Source: Streptomyces sp. T12 (GTDB lineage Bacteria; Actinomycetota; Actinomycetes; Streptomycetales; Streptomycetaceae). From it: a stretch of 64,000 nt of DNA. Every line of letters starts with the position of its first letter. Within the stretch, counting starts at the first letter, position 1. The stretch spans positions 4,464,001 to 4,528,000 of the forward strand of contig NZ_CP117866.1 of the NCBI RefSeq assembly GCF_028736035.1, in the 5' to 3' direction. Positions 37,666 to 46,078 of the stretch are shown piece by piece. The position numbers and the translations under genes were made by a program. Below the pieces are notes generated by a model, which saw nothing but the letters and a program-made list of their open reading frames with translations, was not told where the DNA came from and did not search any database.

Positions 37666-38787
37666 ATGACGATCGTGTTCCGGGTCCCTGCCGGTGGTGC
37701 GGAGCGGGTGGGGTTCGCCTACTCGCCGACGATGGAAGCCGTACTGAGTCTTCATGTGCTGGTGGAGCCCAAGCACCACCCCGTCCAGCACGGCTGGGTG
37801 CGTGCGATGCGCAAGCTGTCCCCGGCGCTGAAGCGGGAGATCGAGGCGTTCTCCTACGCGGTGCGCTCGTACTTCCCCGAGTTTCTCTTTCCGCAGCCGA
37901 CCGGCGGACTGGCGGACTTCGAAGACGAACTGGCCGGCTTGCGCGGGGCGGATCCGGAGCTGGTCCGCATGGAGTTCGCCGTCCCCCTGCTCACGCCCTG
38001 GCCGGGCGGCGGCAAGGGCAGGGATCCGCACGTGCTGGACGAACCGGAGGTACGCGACCTGTTGCGGGAGCGCCTCGCACGGGAAAGCGACGAAGCGATG
38101 GCCGCGATGCTCCTCGACGATCCCCGCGCGTTGCTCGAACGGTTCCTGAGCATGCTGGAGCGCTACTGGCGGGAGGCGTTCGAGGAAGAATGGGCACGGC
38201 TCGAACCCGAACTCGCCGCCGGCGTCAGTGAGGCCGGACACCAGATCGAGCAGCGCGGCCTGTACGGGATGCTCCGTGGCCTGTGGCCGGAGGTGCGCAG
38301 CGACCGGCAGGCCGAACGCTTCTGGCTGGAGCGGCCGCACGACCACGAGGTCGCCATCGGCCCGGACGACACATTCGTGCTCGCCCCCAGCGCCTATGTG
38401 TGGCCGCACGTACGCGTCAACTGCGACGGTCCGTGGCCCCTCGGGCTCGTCTTCCCCGTCTCCTCGATCGTCCGGGAAGCCCGCCCGAGGATTCCGCCGA
38501 CCAGGCTCGTCGGCACACTCCGCGCGCTCGCCGACGACACCCGGCTGCGCTCCCTGCGACTGCTCGCCGAACGCCCGCGCAGCACGCAGGAGTTGGCTCC
38601 GCTCGTCGGCGTCAGCGAGGCCGCCCTGTCCAAGCACCTGCGGGTGCTGGCGGACGCGGGCCTGCTGGAGCGCCGTCGCGAGGGCTACTACGTCCTGTAT
38701 CGGCTTGCGCCCGGACAGGTGGCGGGCCTGACCCCCAGCCTGGAGAGCTTCCTGCACGGCGACGGCGAGGTGACTGAGCACGACTGA
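37666..38787 (+). CDS. ArsR-type regulator with long N-terminal sensory domain
   Basis: 373 residues. Residues 1-270 are a DUF5937-like domain of unknown fold. Residues about 280-360 are an ArsR winged helix (LRALADDTRLRSLRLLAERP, then STQELAPLVGVSEAALSKHL). The recognition helix is intact, with no clear metal-binding cysteines, so the signal is probably a small molecule. A palindrome covering its stop codon lies before the MFS gene, suggesting that it represses that transporter. Confidence 0.87.
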   Translation: MTIVFRVPAGGAERVGFAYSPTMEAVLSLHVLVEPKHHPVQHGWVRAMRKLSPALKREIEAFSYAVRSYFPEFLFPQPTGGLADFEDELAGLRGADPELVRMEFAVPLLTPWPGGGKGRDPHVLDEPEVRDLLRERLARESDEAMAAMLLDDPRALLERFLSMLERYWREAFEEEWARLEPELAAGVSEAGHQIEQRGLYGMLRGLWPEVRSDRQAERFWLERPHDHEVAIGPDDTFVLAPSAYVWPHVRVNCDGPWPLGLVFPVSSIVREARPRIPPTRLVGTLRALADDTRLRSLRLLAERPRSTQELAPLVGVSEAALSKHLRVLADAGLLERRREGYYVLYRLAPGQVAGLTPSLESFLHGDGEVTEHD

Positions 38788-38804
38788 TTAGCCATCTGCC
38801 TAAT
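38787..38804. promoter_or_regulatory. putative ArsR-regulator operator
   Basis: ATTAGCCATCTGCCTAAT is an 18-bp palindrome with 14 of 18 positions symmetric. It is AT-rich against its surroundings and lies 40 bp before the MFS start. Best read as the binding site of the preceding regulator. Confidence 0.55.
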
Positions 38805-38843
38805 AAGTGGATCAGGGGCCGGACGGGCCCCGACAGTGGCCGC

Positions 38844-40112
38844 ATGTCACTGCTGAAGGACCGCAACTTCCTGCTTCTCTTCGCCGGTCAGGGCATCTCA
38901 CGCTTCGGCGACGGCCTGTACACCGCCGCGACCGCCTGGCTGGCCTGGTCACTGACGAAGGACCCCACGGCCGTCGCCGTGGTGAGCGTCTCCGCGTTCG
39001 CGCCCGCGTTCGTGGCCACCTTCGTCGCCGCCTCGTACGCCGACCGCCGCGACCGCCGGAAGCTGATGATCGCCACCGACCTGGCCCGGGTCGCCGTGGT
39101 GGCCGTGGCTTCGGTCCTGCTCTCCCTCGACCTGCTGAACCTGCCGCTGCTCGTGGCGACCACGGCGCTGCTGGCGCTGATCGGCGCCCCGTTCGCCCCG
39201 GCCCGCAACGCCATCGTCACGCAGATCGTGCCGGACGACCGCCTCCAGCAGGCCAACGGACTGCTGCAAGTCGCCTTCCGGGCCGCCTTCTTCGTCGGCC
39301 CGCTGATGCTCGCGCCGCTGCTGGCCTTCGGCTCGCTGCAGTCGGCGCTGGTGGTGAACGGACTCACCTTCCTGGGCTCGGCGGCCGCCGTGGCCGCCAT
39401 CCGCGTGACCCGCCCCGCCCCGACCAGCGGTCAGACGGGGCTGTGGTCCGATCTCAGCGCCGGGCTCAGGGCCGTGCGGGCCGCTCCCGACGTACTTGTG
39501 GTCATAGTGACCTTCGTGCTCGCCCTCGCCCTGACCAACGGTTTCCTGACCGTCGGGCTTGTCGCGGTCGTGGGACAGGGCGGCCAGTACGGCCTGCTGC
39601 TCGGCGTCGCCGGGGTCGCCGAAGTGGTGGGCGCCCTGCTCCTGGCCGGCCTGCGCATCCACAGGCTCGCACTGGCCGCGGTGCTGGCGTGGGCCCTGCT
39701 CGGGATCTTCCGGGCTCCGCTGGGAACGGTCACCTCCCCCGCCGTGGCGGCGGTTCTCCTGACCGCGACGGGGCTGGCCTCGGCCCTCACGGACATTCCC
39801 TTGATCGCACTGGTGCAGCAGCGCATACCGAGCCATCATCTGGCGAAGGCGCTTGGCCTGTGGGAGGCCGGGGTGGCAGGAGCCCTGGCGATCTCCCCCT
39901 TTGTGGCCTCGACCGCCATCACCCTCGCCGGAGTCGCGAACGCCTTCCTGCTCTCGGGAGCCGCCGTTGTCGTCCTGGCCGTGACCGCCACGCTCACCCT
40001 CGCATGCGTCGGCGCACGGCAGCCCGGTCGGGAGCCCTTCGCCACGGCCGACGGCACGGCAAGCGTCGCGGCGTCGGAAGAGACAGCGGTGATCGCGACC
40101 GAACCGGAGTGA
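38844..40112 (+). CDS. MFS transporter (12-helix)
   Basis: 422 residues with about 12 helices. The helix 1 region is LLLFAGQGISRFGDGLYTAA. The loop after helix 2 reads ASYADRRDRRKLMIATDL, the MFS motif A, and PARNAIVTQIVPDDRLQQAN is typical of the MefA/enterobactin-exporter-like group. Probably an efflux pump for a small toxic compound, switched by the ArsR-type regulator just upstream. ATG at 38844. Confidence 0.9.
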   Translation: MSLLKDRNFLLLFAGQGISRFGDGLYTAATAWLAWSLTKDPTAVAVVSVSAFAPAFVATFVAASYADRRDRRKLMIATDLARVAVVAVASVLLSLDLLNLPLLVATTALLALIGAPFAPARNAIVTQIVPDDRLQQANGLLQVAFRAAFFVGPLMLAPLLAFGSLQSALVVNGLTFLGSAAAVAAIRVTRPAPTSGQTGLWSDLSAGLRAVRAAPDVLVVIVTFVLALALTNGFLTVGLVAVVGQGGQYGLLLGVAGVAEVVGALLLAGLRIHRLALAAVLAWALLGIFRAPLGTVTSPAVAAVLLTATGLASALTDIPLIALVQQRIPSHHLAKALGLWEAGVAGALAISPFVASTAITLAGVANAFLLSGAAVVVLAVTATLTLACVGARQPGREPFATADGTASVAASEETAVIATEPE

Positions 40113-40615
40113 CTGCGCGGATCATCGCTGTGCGCAGGTCAGCTCAGGACACGGTCGCCGCAGCCTGACAACGAGCATGTTGGGGCCATCATCAAGAGGG
40201 GGCCCATCAGGCGTTCAGAAGTGAACAACGGACAACACCAGACCCTGTCCATCACTTCGGCTCGAACGAGCCCCCAGGCAGCGCCCCCGGCGCGGGCACG
40301 CTGTCGCGGACTTGCGCCAGCATCGGTTCCACAGGCGGGCGAAGCCTCATACGACCGTTCCACGGCGCAGGTGAGGGCTCCGCGACCTGGGGTGACGACG
40401 CTGGCCGGCCGGGCATGAGGCGAACCGCGATCCACGATCACAAAGTTCCGCGCAAGGGCTTCACCAAGTAGGCCCGGCGGAGTGCCCAACAGTTTTGGCG
40501 GCGGATGCCGGCCGACAGGGAGGGGGTGCGAGCGACATCGGCGTGCTGGAGGGGGCAGACAGTGCGCTGAACCCATCGGGATCGGGCCCGCAGCACAGTG
40601 TCCGGGAAGTGCTTC
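40113..40615. other. 503-bp gap
   Basis: No frame with recognisable domains on either strand. The minus strand carries a Trp/Arg-rich frame around 40440-40620 that might be transposase debris, but I cannot support it. A low-GC stretch near 40175-40240 could hold a promoter. Confidence 0.35.
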
Positions 40616-41182
40616 ATGACGGCCGAGATGATGGCCCCGGCGTGGATGCATGAGCAGATCACGGCGCAGGAGTACGACTCCTGGTCCGAGGAACAGTGCG
40701 CCGGCATCGAGATCGTGGACGGGATGGTCGTCGTGAGCCCCAGTGCGTCCAAGCGGCTCAACCGTCTGGCCCGGATTCTGGCGAACGCCCTGGATGCCGC
40801 CGCGGGCCCGGAGTGGAACGCCGACACCGGCTTCGACGTCCGGCTTCAGGACGTCCCTCTCACCAATCGCCGCCCCGACGTCGTCGTGTACCAGGCAGAC
40901 ACCATCGACATCACCCCAACCCGCCCCGAGCACGTGCTGCTGGTCGCGGAGGTGGTGTCGCCAGGCTCGGAGACCACCGACCGGATCGTGAAGGTCGACC
41001 AGTACGCCAAGGCAGGCATCGCCTTCTACTGGCGCATCGAGCAGGCCGCGACAGGCGTTCCTCTCGTCTACACCTACGTTCTCGACCCCGCGACAAGGAC
41101 CTACCGGAACGGAGACGTGTTCACCGGCGTCCTCAAGGTAGCGGCCCCCTTCCCGGTGGAGCTCGACCTCGGCCAGATCTGA
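40616..41182 (+). CDS. Uma2-family (DUF820) endonuclease-like protein
   Basis: 188 residues of the PD-(D/E)xK-like Uma2 family. Core acidic residues are visible in RRPDVVVYQAD and LLVAEVVSPGSE, and the conserved lysine lies in RIVKVDQYAKAGI. GIEIVDGMVVVSPS forms the first strands. I chose the ATG at 40616 with GGGAAG 6 nt upstream; a GTG at 40598 in frame would add six residues. These proteins are numerous in Streptomyces and their biological role is unclear. Confidence 0.85.
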   Translation: MTAEMMAPAWMHEQITAQEYDSWSEEQCAGIEIVDGMVVVSPSASKRLNRLARILANALDAAAGPEWNADTGFDVRLQDVPLTNRRPDVVVYQADTIDITPTRPEHVLLVAEVVSPGSETTDRIVKVDQYAKAGIAFYWRIEQAATGVPLVYTYVLDPATRTYRNGDVFTGVLKVAAPFPVELDLGQI

Positions 41183-41209
41183 CCCACGCGCTGCTCAGCA
41201 GCCGGCAGC

Positions 41210-41345
41210 GCGTGAGCGATGCGTGAGCGGGCGGTCCGATACAGGGCGGCATGAGCCGGATCAAATGGCTCGCCGCGCGTTTCTGACCAGGGGAAACAGC
41301 ATCGTGCGGCAGTACCAGGCACCACCCGGCAAGGAAGCGATCCCA
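41210..41345 (+). repeat. att left flank, family B (copy B1)
   Basis: 136 nt before att core copy 2. It starts with the tandem pair GCGTGAGCGAT GCGTGAGCGG, likely arm-type integrase sites. The same layout precedes the cores at 51910 and 57637. Confidence 0.7.
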
Positions 41346-41388
41346 CTCCTGAAGCGGGTGTCGCAGGTTCGAATCCTGCCGGGGGCAC
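41346..41388 (+). repeat. att core copy 2 (one mismatch)
   Basis: 43-nt tRNA-Arg 3' half with a single A-to-G change at 41351 in the anticodon-loop segment. It is followed by the shared right flank (GACTGGGGATTCCTCCCCAG), whose arm site near 41470 is degenerate, and no integrase codons remain beyond about 41510. Confidence 0.88.
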
Positions 41389-41533
41389 CATGCGTTAAGT
41401 CCCTGACTGGGGATTCCTCCCCCAGGGAGGCGTTCCACTCGGCCTCGGACTCCTCGTCCGGGGCCGTTTACGCATACCGGGGCACGCTGCTTCCTGGCCA
41501 TGCACACCTCTCGCGCGTGGCAGGAAATCCTCT

Positions 41534-41548
41534 TCGAAACATTCGAAT
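41534..41548. promoter_or_regulatory. palindrome upstream of the xylanase gene, distal
   Basis: TTCGAAACATTCGAA consists of two TTCGAA blocks 3 nt apart. It shares the TCGAAAC element with the proximal palindrome and lies in an AT-richer promoter-like region. Confidence 0.4.
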
Positions 41549-41668
41549 AGCCGAACTTGGAAATTGGATCTCACAATCGCGGGCGGCGACGAACATATCG
41601 GTTCACTCCATCGATAACAGCTATGACCAGGCTGAACACCCTCCGAAAACGTTGCCAGCTGATCGAAT

Positions 41669-41690
41669 GTTTCGAGATCAATGTCGAAAC
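41669..41690. promoter_or_regulatory. palindrome upstream of the xylanase gene, proximal
   Basis: GTTTCGA and TCGAAAC, a perfect 7-bp inverted repeat with an 8-nt spacer, about 145 bp before the xylanase start. Similar CGAA/TTCG palindromes are known upstream of Streptomyces xylanase genes. Possible operator for a xylan-responsive repressor. Confidence 0.5.
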
Positions 41691-41832
41691 TATTGACAGT
41701 TGGCAGGGTCATATCAAAACTGTGGCCGTTGACAGAGCTCAACCACTGTCGACGCGGGCTGGCACGAACCACCCGTCGACACAAGTTGCCCAGCCCCCGT
41801 CAGCCTTACGAGGACGAGGAGGAAGCACGCTC

Positions 41833-42501
41833 ATGAACGACGGACCCGCACACCCGACGCGCCGCAGCGTCTGCACCCTGCTGCTGGCCACCGGAGCCAC
41901 GTTGGCCCTGCCCGGCACCGCCGAGGCGGCCACGGTCATCACCACGAACCAGACCGGAACCAACAACGGGTACTACTACTCGTTCTGGACGGACAGCCAG
42001 GGCACGGTCTCCATGACCCTGAACTCCGGCGGCAACTACAGCACCTCGTGGAGAAACACCGGGAACTTCGTCGCCGGCAAGGGCTGGAGCAACGGCTCAC
42101 GCCGGACCGTGACTTACTCCGGCAGCTTCAACCCGTCCGGCAACGGCTACCTGACTCTCTACGGGTGGACGTCCAACCCGCTCGTCGAGTACTACATCGT
42201 CGACAACTGGGGCACCTACCGGCCCACGGGAACGTACAAAGGAGCTGTCACCAGCGACGGCGGCACGTACGACATCTACCAGACCACGCGCTACAACGCC
42301 CCGTCCGTCGAAGGAATTCGCACGTTCAACCAGTACTGGAGCGTCCGGCAGTCGAAGCGGACCGGCGGCACCATCACCACCGGCAACCACTTCGACGCCT
42401 GGGCCCGCGCCGGAATGCGCCTGGGGAGCTTCAGCTATTACATGATCCTCGCCACCGAGGGATACCAGAGCAGCGGGAACTCCAACATCACGGTGAGCTA
42501 G
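41833..42501 (+). CDS. endo-1,4-beta-xylanase, GH11, Tat-exported
   Basis: 222 residues. The signal peptide has a twin arginine ([20 protein letters not shown]) and an A-x-A site, so Tat export is likely as for Streptomyces XlnC. The mature protein is a complete GH11 jelly roll starting [20 protein letters not shown]. The nucleophile is Glu119 (VEYYIV) and the acid/base Glu209 (ATEGYQ). No carbohydrate-binding module follows, which separates it from XlnB. AGGAGG precedes the ATG. It cuts xylan backbones outside the cell. Confidence 0.95.
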   Translation: MNDGPAHPTRRSVCTLLLATGATLALPGTAEAATVITTNQTGTNNGYYYSFWTDSQGTVSMTLNSGGNYSTSWRNTGNFVAGKGWSNGSRRTVTYSGSFNPSGNGYLTLYGWTSNPLVEYYIVDNWGTYRPTGTYKGAVTSDGGTYDIYQTTRYNAPSVEGIRTFNQYWSVRQSKRTGGTITTGNHFDAWARAGMRLGSFSYYMILATEGYQSSGNSNITVS

Positions 42502-42684
42502 GCCAGTTCGGAGAGGGGGCGGCTGCGGAGCAGCCGTCGCGCGGCGACCGTGACGACGAACGTGCCGTCCGTGGGGATCCTCTCCCCCTGGCTCCTTGCC
42601 CCCTCTCCATCCGGAACATCGGCGCCGGCTGTCCCAGTCCCAGGCGCCGACTCCCGAATCCCCCAGGCTGGAGGACCGCTCCTC

Positions 42685-43383
42685 ATGAAAGCCACACCAC
42701 GTCTCTCGCTAATCGTCGTCGCCGCGCTCGCTGCCGCCGGCACCCTCACCGTCGACACCGCCGCCCCGGCGCAGGCCGCCTGCAACGGGTACGTCGGGCT
42801 CACCTTCGACGACGGCCCGTCCGGCAACACCCCGGCCCTGCTCAACGCGCTCACCCAGAACGGGCTGCGGGCCACCATGTTCAACCAGGGCCAGTACGCC
42901 GCCGCCTACCCGGCCCAGGTCAAGGCGCAGGTCAATGCCGGCATGTGGGTCGGCAACCACAGCTACACCCACCCGCATCTGACCCAGCAGAGCCAGGCGA
43001 CGATCGACTCGGAGATCTCCCGGACCCAGCAGGCCATCGCGGCCGCGGGCGGCGGTACGCCGAAGCTGTTCCGGCCGCCGTACGGCGAGACCAACTCGAC
43101 GGTGAAGGCCGTCGCGACCAGGTACGGCCTAACCGAGATCATCTGGAACGTCGACTCGCAGGACTGGAACGGCGCGAGCACCGACGCGATCGTGGCAGCG
43201 GCCGGCCGGCTCACCAGCGGCCAGGTCATCCTCATGCACGACTGGGCCGCCAACTCCCGCGCAGCCATCCCCCGCATCGCGCAGGGGCTGGCAAACCGCA
43301 GCCTGTGCGCCGGCATGATCTCCCCGCAAACCGGCCGCGCCGTGGCTCCGACAGCAACATCGGCGGCGGGAGCGGCACGATGA
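42685..43383 (+). CDS. CE4 polysaccharide deacetylase, acetylxylan-esterase type
   Basis: 232 residues with a Sec signal peptide (LIVVAALAAAGTLTVDTAAP, cleavage after AQA). NodB motifs are complete: TFDDGP, the metal-binding His pair in HSYTHPHL, RPPYGE, DSQDW and LMHDW. The layout matches Streptomyces AxeA, which removes acetyl groups from xylan. It follows the xylanase by 183 nt and likely acts with it. The final residues (TATSAAGAAR) arise after an apparent frameshift that cuts off the usual linker and binding module. Confidence 0.92.
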   Translation: MKATPRLSLIVVAALAAAGTLTVDTAAPAQAACNGYVGLTFDDGPSGNTPALLNALTQNGLRATMFNQGQYAAAYPAQVKAQVNAGMWVGNHSYTHPHLTQQSQATIDSEISRTQQAIAAAGGGTPKLFRPPYGETNSTVKAVATRYGLTEIIWNVDSQDWNGASTDAIVAAAGRLTSGQVILMHDWAANSRAAIPRIAQGLANRSLCAGMISPQTGRAVAPTATSAAGAAR

Positions 43384-43493
43384 ACGTACCGTCCCCGGCG
43401 ACGGTCATCACGACCTGGGACATCAGCGCCACCACCCCAGCGCCAGAACTGACCGTCAAGCCGAACGGCAACGGCAACGGCAAGCGGACCTGA
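43384..43493 (+). pseudogene. residual binding-module tail of the CE4 gene
   Basis: The adjoining frame reads NVPSPATVITTWDISATTPA and then PELTVKPNGNGNGKRT to a stop. This resembles a linker plus the end of a carbohydrate-binding module (normally ELTVKPNGxGNxWG) and is out of frame with the esterase. The middle of the module is deleted. Confidence 0.45.
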
Positions 43494-43605
43494 CCAACCG
43501 TCTCCTGCAGCGCAGGCTGACCCCGAACCCCCGGAAAAACCGCAAGACCGCACTAGGCGGCGCGGTGACCACGGTCGCCGCGCGTCGGCGGGAAGGCGCC
43601 CCGCG

Positions 43606-43731
43606 GAACGGATTCAGCACACATGAGGCCGGGAAACCCCGCGAACAAGTGAGAACTACGGAGGGGGTTTTCCCAGCCCAGACACCCAGTGGGCCACGTT
43701 TCTGCAGGTCACGAGGCCGCCCCGGGAAAAT
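43606..43731 (+). repeat. att left flank, family A (copy A2)
   Basis: 126-nt block starting GAACGGATTCAGCACACATG, the same length and order as copies A1 and A3. It separates the xylan cassette from the att core before the intact integrase. Confidence 0.75.
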
Positions 43732-43773
43732 TCCTAAAGCGGGTGTCGCAGGTTCGAATCCTGCCGGGGGCAC
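43732..43773 (+). repeat. att core copy 3
   Basis: 42 nt of the tRNA-Arg 3' half; only the first base differs (T for C), and the two bases after it (AG) also match the tRNA locus. This core lies 78 nt from the intact integrase stop codon. Confidence 0.9.
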
Positions 43774-43780
43774 AGCAAAA

Positions 43781-43816
43781 GGGCCAGCTCAGGAGGGTTT
43801 CCTCCCAGGCTGGCCC
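43781..43816. terminator. hairpin between att copy 3 and the integrase gene
   Basis: GGGCCAGC pairs with GCTGGCCC, and AGGAGG with CCTCCC inside, around a GTTT loop. It would terminate the leftward integrase transcript before the att core. Confidence 0.6.
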
Positions 43817-43835
43817 TTCGTCGTGTTCGAGGCCG

Positions 43836-43872
43836 TGCCACACGCGTGCCACTAATGCCACGCGGATGCCAC
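43836..43872. repeat. four TGCCAC direct repeats (arm-type sites)
   Basis: TGCCAC at 43836, 43847, 43856 and 43867, spaced 11, 9 and 11 nt, straddles the integrase stop codon. Helical spacing of about one turn fits arm-type integrase-binding sites. Confidence 0.5.
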
Positions 43873-45009
43873 ATCTCCTAACCGGAGGCCCCCTCCCCCG
43901 CCCTCGCGGATCATGGCCCCGAGCCGGTCGGCGATGGCCCGGTCCCTGTCGCTGGTCATGTGCTGATAGATCAGCGCAGCCCGCGAGCTGCTGTGCCCCA
44001 TGCGCGTCATCAGCTCACGGGTGCTGGCGCCCGCCGTGGAGGCGAGCGTGTTGCCCGTGTGGCGAAGGTCGTGAAAGTGCAGATCCGCCGTGACGCCCGC
44101 AGCCTTCCGGGCCTTGACCCAGTCGTCCCTGAAGTTGCTTCGCCGCAATTGCCCGCCCTGCGACCCGACGAAGACGTGACCGTCACGTCCGGGAGCGGAG
44201 AACTGCTCCAGGTGGCGCCTGACGTCGTCGAGCAGCTCGGCCGGGAAGGAGATGGCACGCACCCCGGCCGCGGACTTCGGAGCCTTGTCGAAGAGCCGGC
44301 CGTCCTGCAACTCGGCCTGAGCACGGCGCACGGTGACGGTCAGCCCTTCCAGGTCGATATCCCGCCGTCGCAGGGCCGCCAGCTCCCCGAACCTCAGAGT
44401 GGTGAAAGCCGCCAGGAGCACGAGCAACCGGTAGCGGGGCGCGATGGAATCGGCGATGGCGAAGACCTCCGTCACCCCGAGGACCGGCCGCTCGGGCACG
44501 TCGTAGCGGTCCGCGCCCTTGATGCGGCACGGGTTGCGCCGGATCAGCTCGTCATCCACGGCCGTGTTCATCAGGGCACGCAGCAATTGGTATGCCTTGA
44601 CCACCGTCGGCTCACCGATGCCGGCCGCCAAGAGCTTGCCGCGCCAGCTGCGCACCCGAGCCGTCGTCACATCAGCCACGCTCCCGGCCCCAAAGGTGGG
44701 CAGGACGTGCAGTCGCATCACCGACTCGTTCCGCTTGCGGGTACGGTCCGCGAGCTTCCGGTCCCGCAGCCACGCGGCGGCGTAGTCCCCAAGGTTCACC
44801 GCACCGGCGTCCGGGTCCGACCACTGCCCTCGCGTGATGTCCGACTCGATGTGTGTCAGAGCAACTTGGGCATCAGTCTTGGACGCGTAGGTCTGCTCGG
44901 CTGGACGCAGTTGCCCAGTCTCCGGATCGCGGTAGCGCACCTGCCAACGCCCTGACGGAAGCTTCCGCACCGAACGGAAGTTCCGGCGCTTTCCTCTCTT
45001 GTTGGCCAT
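43852..45009 (-). CDS. int: tyrosine recombinase/integrase (intact)
   Basis: 385 residues. An N-terminal arm-binding beta-sheet domain (GRWQVRYRDPETGQLRPAEQ) and a core-binding domain (residues about 70-165) precede the catalytic domain. All catalytic residues are present: Arg206 (TTLRFGEL), a lysine in APKSAAGVR, His313-x-x-Arg316 (HDLRH), a MGHSS histidine and Tyr348 (IYQHM). Its 3' end points at att core copy 3, as expected for an element that integrates into the tRNA-Arg gene. The ATG at 45009 is preferred, though the frame is open back into the excisionase remnant. It is the only complete integrase in the array. Confidence 0.94.
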   Translation of the reverse strand: MANKRGKRRNFRSVRKLPSGRWQVRYRDPETGQLRPAEQTYASKTDAQVALTHIESDITRGQWSDPDAGAVNLGDYAAAWLRDRKLADRTRKRNESVMRLHVLPTFGAGSVADVTTARVRSWRGKLLAAGIGEPTVVKAYQLLRALMNTAVDDELIRRNPCRIKGADRYDVPERPVLGVTEVFAIADSIAPRYRLLVLLAAFTTLRFGELAALRRRDIDLEGLTVTVRRAQAELQDGRLFDKAPKSAAGVRAISFPAELLDDVRRHLEQFSAPGRDGHVFVGSQGGQLRRSNFRDDWVKARKAAGVTADLHFHDLRHTGNTLASTAGASTRELMTRMGHSSSRAALIYQHMTSDRDRAIADRLGAMIREGGGGGLRLGDVASAWH

Positions 45010-45135
45010 CAGGCAGCCCTCGGCAGAGCGCTGTGCCGCTGGCCGATCGGCTGCACCGTGTTGGCGGCGCGGGAAGCGTTCTGTGGTGCCAAGGAGTTCG
45101 GCCACCTGCGCCACGGTGAGGTAGCGGTCAGCCAC
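45010..45135 (-). pseudogene. excisionase remnant, in frame with the integrase
   Basis: From a GTG at 45135 (GGAAGGGG upstream) the frame reads VADRYLTVAQVAELLGTTER, the start of a MerR/Xis-like helix-turn-helix. It then degenerates (QHGAADRPAAQRSAEG) and runs without a stop into the integrase. A deletion seems to have removed the wing and the end of xis and fused the frames. Just upstream the minus strand has ADLRRRLPTRLQVLPGKATE then EAWLAETLEP ending at 45128, the tail of a lost upstream gene. Confidence 0.6.
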
Positions 45136-45446
45136 GGGTGGGTTCCCCTTCCGTTCCTGGGGCGGGTTCGAGGGTTTCGGCCAGCCAGGCTTCGGTTTCA
45201 GTGGCCTTGCCGGGTAGCACTTGCAGACGCGTGGGTAGCCGTCTGCGCAGGTCAGCCAAGGCATCCACCCCTGAGTGCCGCAGCTTCCCAAGCTGAGGGC
45301 TTCGATGCCGTTGTTCCGGGGCGAGCTGGGTCGCTCACCGGCAGATGCCACGCGGTCACCATCCCGGCCGTTCGGGGGATACGCGGGCGGTCTCGGGGGC
45401 GCACCCCACCCATCGGTGGCATCCCTTGATGGGACGAAAGGGAGAC
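45136..45446. other. 311-bp region between xis remnant and GYD gene
   Basis: Apart from the minus-strand tail of a lost gene (about 45136-45300) no coding signal is seen. The promoter of the GYD gene presumably lies near 45400. Confidence 0.35.
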
Positions 45447-45776
45447 ATGATGCCGCTCTATCTATCGAGGTTCAGCTACGCGCCGGAGACCTGGGCGAGA
45501 CTCATCGGCCACCCCGAGGACCGTGCAAAGGCCGCTCAGTCGTACATCGAGTCCGTCGGCGGCAAGCTCCACGGCTTCTGGTACGCGTTCGGTACCCGCG
45601 ACGGCTACAACCTCTGGGAGGCCCCCGACAATGTCTCCATGGCCGCGGTCGCCGTGGCGATCAGCGGAGGCGGCGCACTCAGCTCGTTCGAGACGACCGT
45701 GCTCCTGACCGTCGACGAGACCATGGATGCCCTGCGTAAAGCCGGGCAAGTCCAGTACCGAGCTCCCGGCGCGTAG
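45447..45776 (+). CDS. GYD-domain protein
   Basis: 109 residues, dimeric alpha/beta-barrel type GYD protein (LYLSRFSYAPETWARLIGHP, FWYAFGTRDGYNLWEAPDN). The RDGYN is the family's GYD-like motif. GAAAGGGAG lies just before the ATG; a second ATG follows at once. The role of GYD proteins is unknown. It is the only intact cargo gene in the cassette with the complete integrase. Confidence 0.8.
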   Translation: MMPLYLSRFSYAPETWARLIGHPEDRAKAAQSYIESVGGKLHGFWYAFGTRDGYNLWEAPDNVSMAAVAVAISGGGALSSFETTVLLTVDETMDALRKAGQVQYRAPGA

Positions 45777-46078
45777 CGGTCCAGGCGGCTTGCAGCGACC
45801 AGGTTCAGGCATCAGTACAGCAACCACAGCAACGGTCCGCGTCGGGTAGTGGTCGTTGAAGACCTCATAGCGTCCTGCATGCCCGCAATTGACCGACCTC
45901 TGTAGGGCTACGGATCAGAAGGCTTCTGACATCCACGGCTGACATCAACGACGCCGGACAGGGGCACACACCCGCGGCTCCGTCCGGCCGTCGCACCAGC
46001 CAACGGCAGCAGCCGGAGCGAACTCGGATCGAACTCCTAACAGGCCATCTCATTTGGCATGCTCGCTAGGTTGCTGCG
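45777..46078. other. 302-bp gap
   Basis: No supported gene. It ends at the left boundary of the IS5-type fragment. Confidence 0.35.

Noticed and set aside
40440..40620. Minus-strand transposase fragment
   Set aside because: Composition is gene-like but there is no identifiable motif or neighbour to support it.
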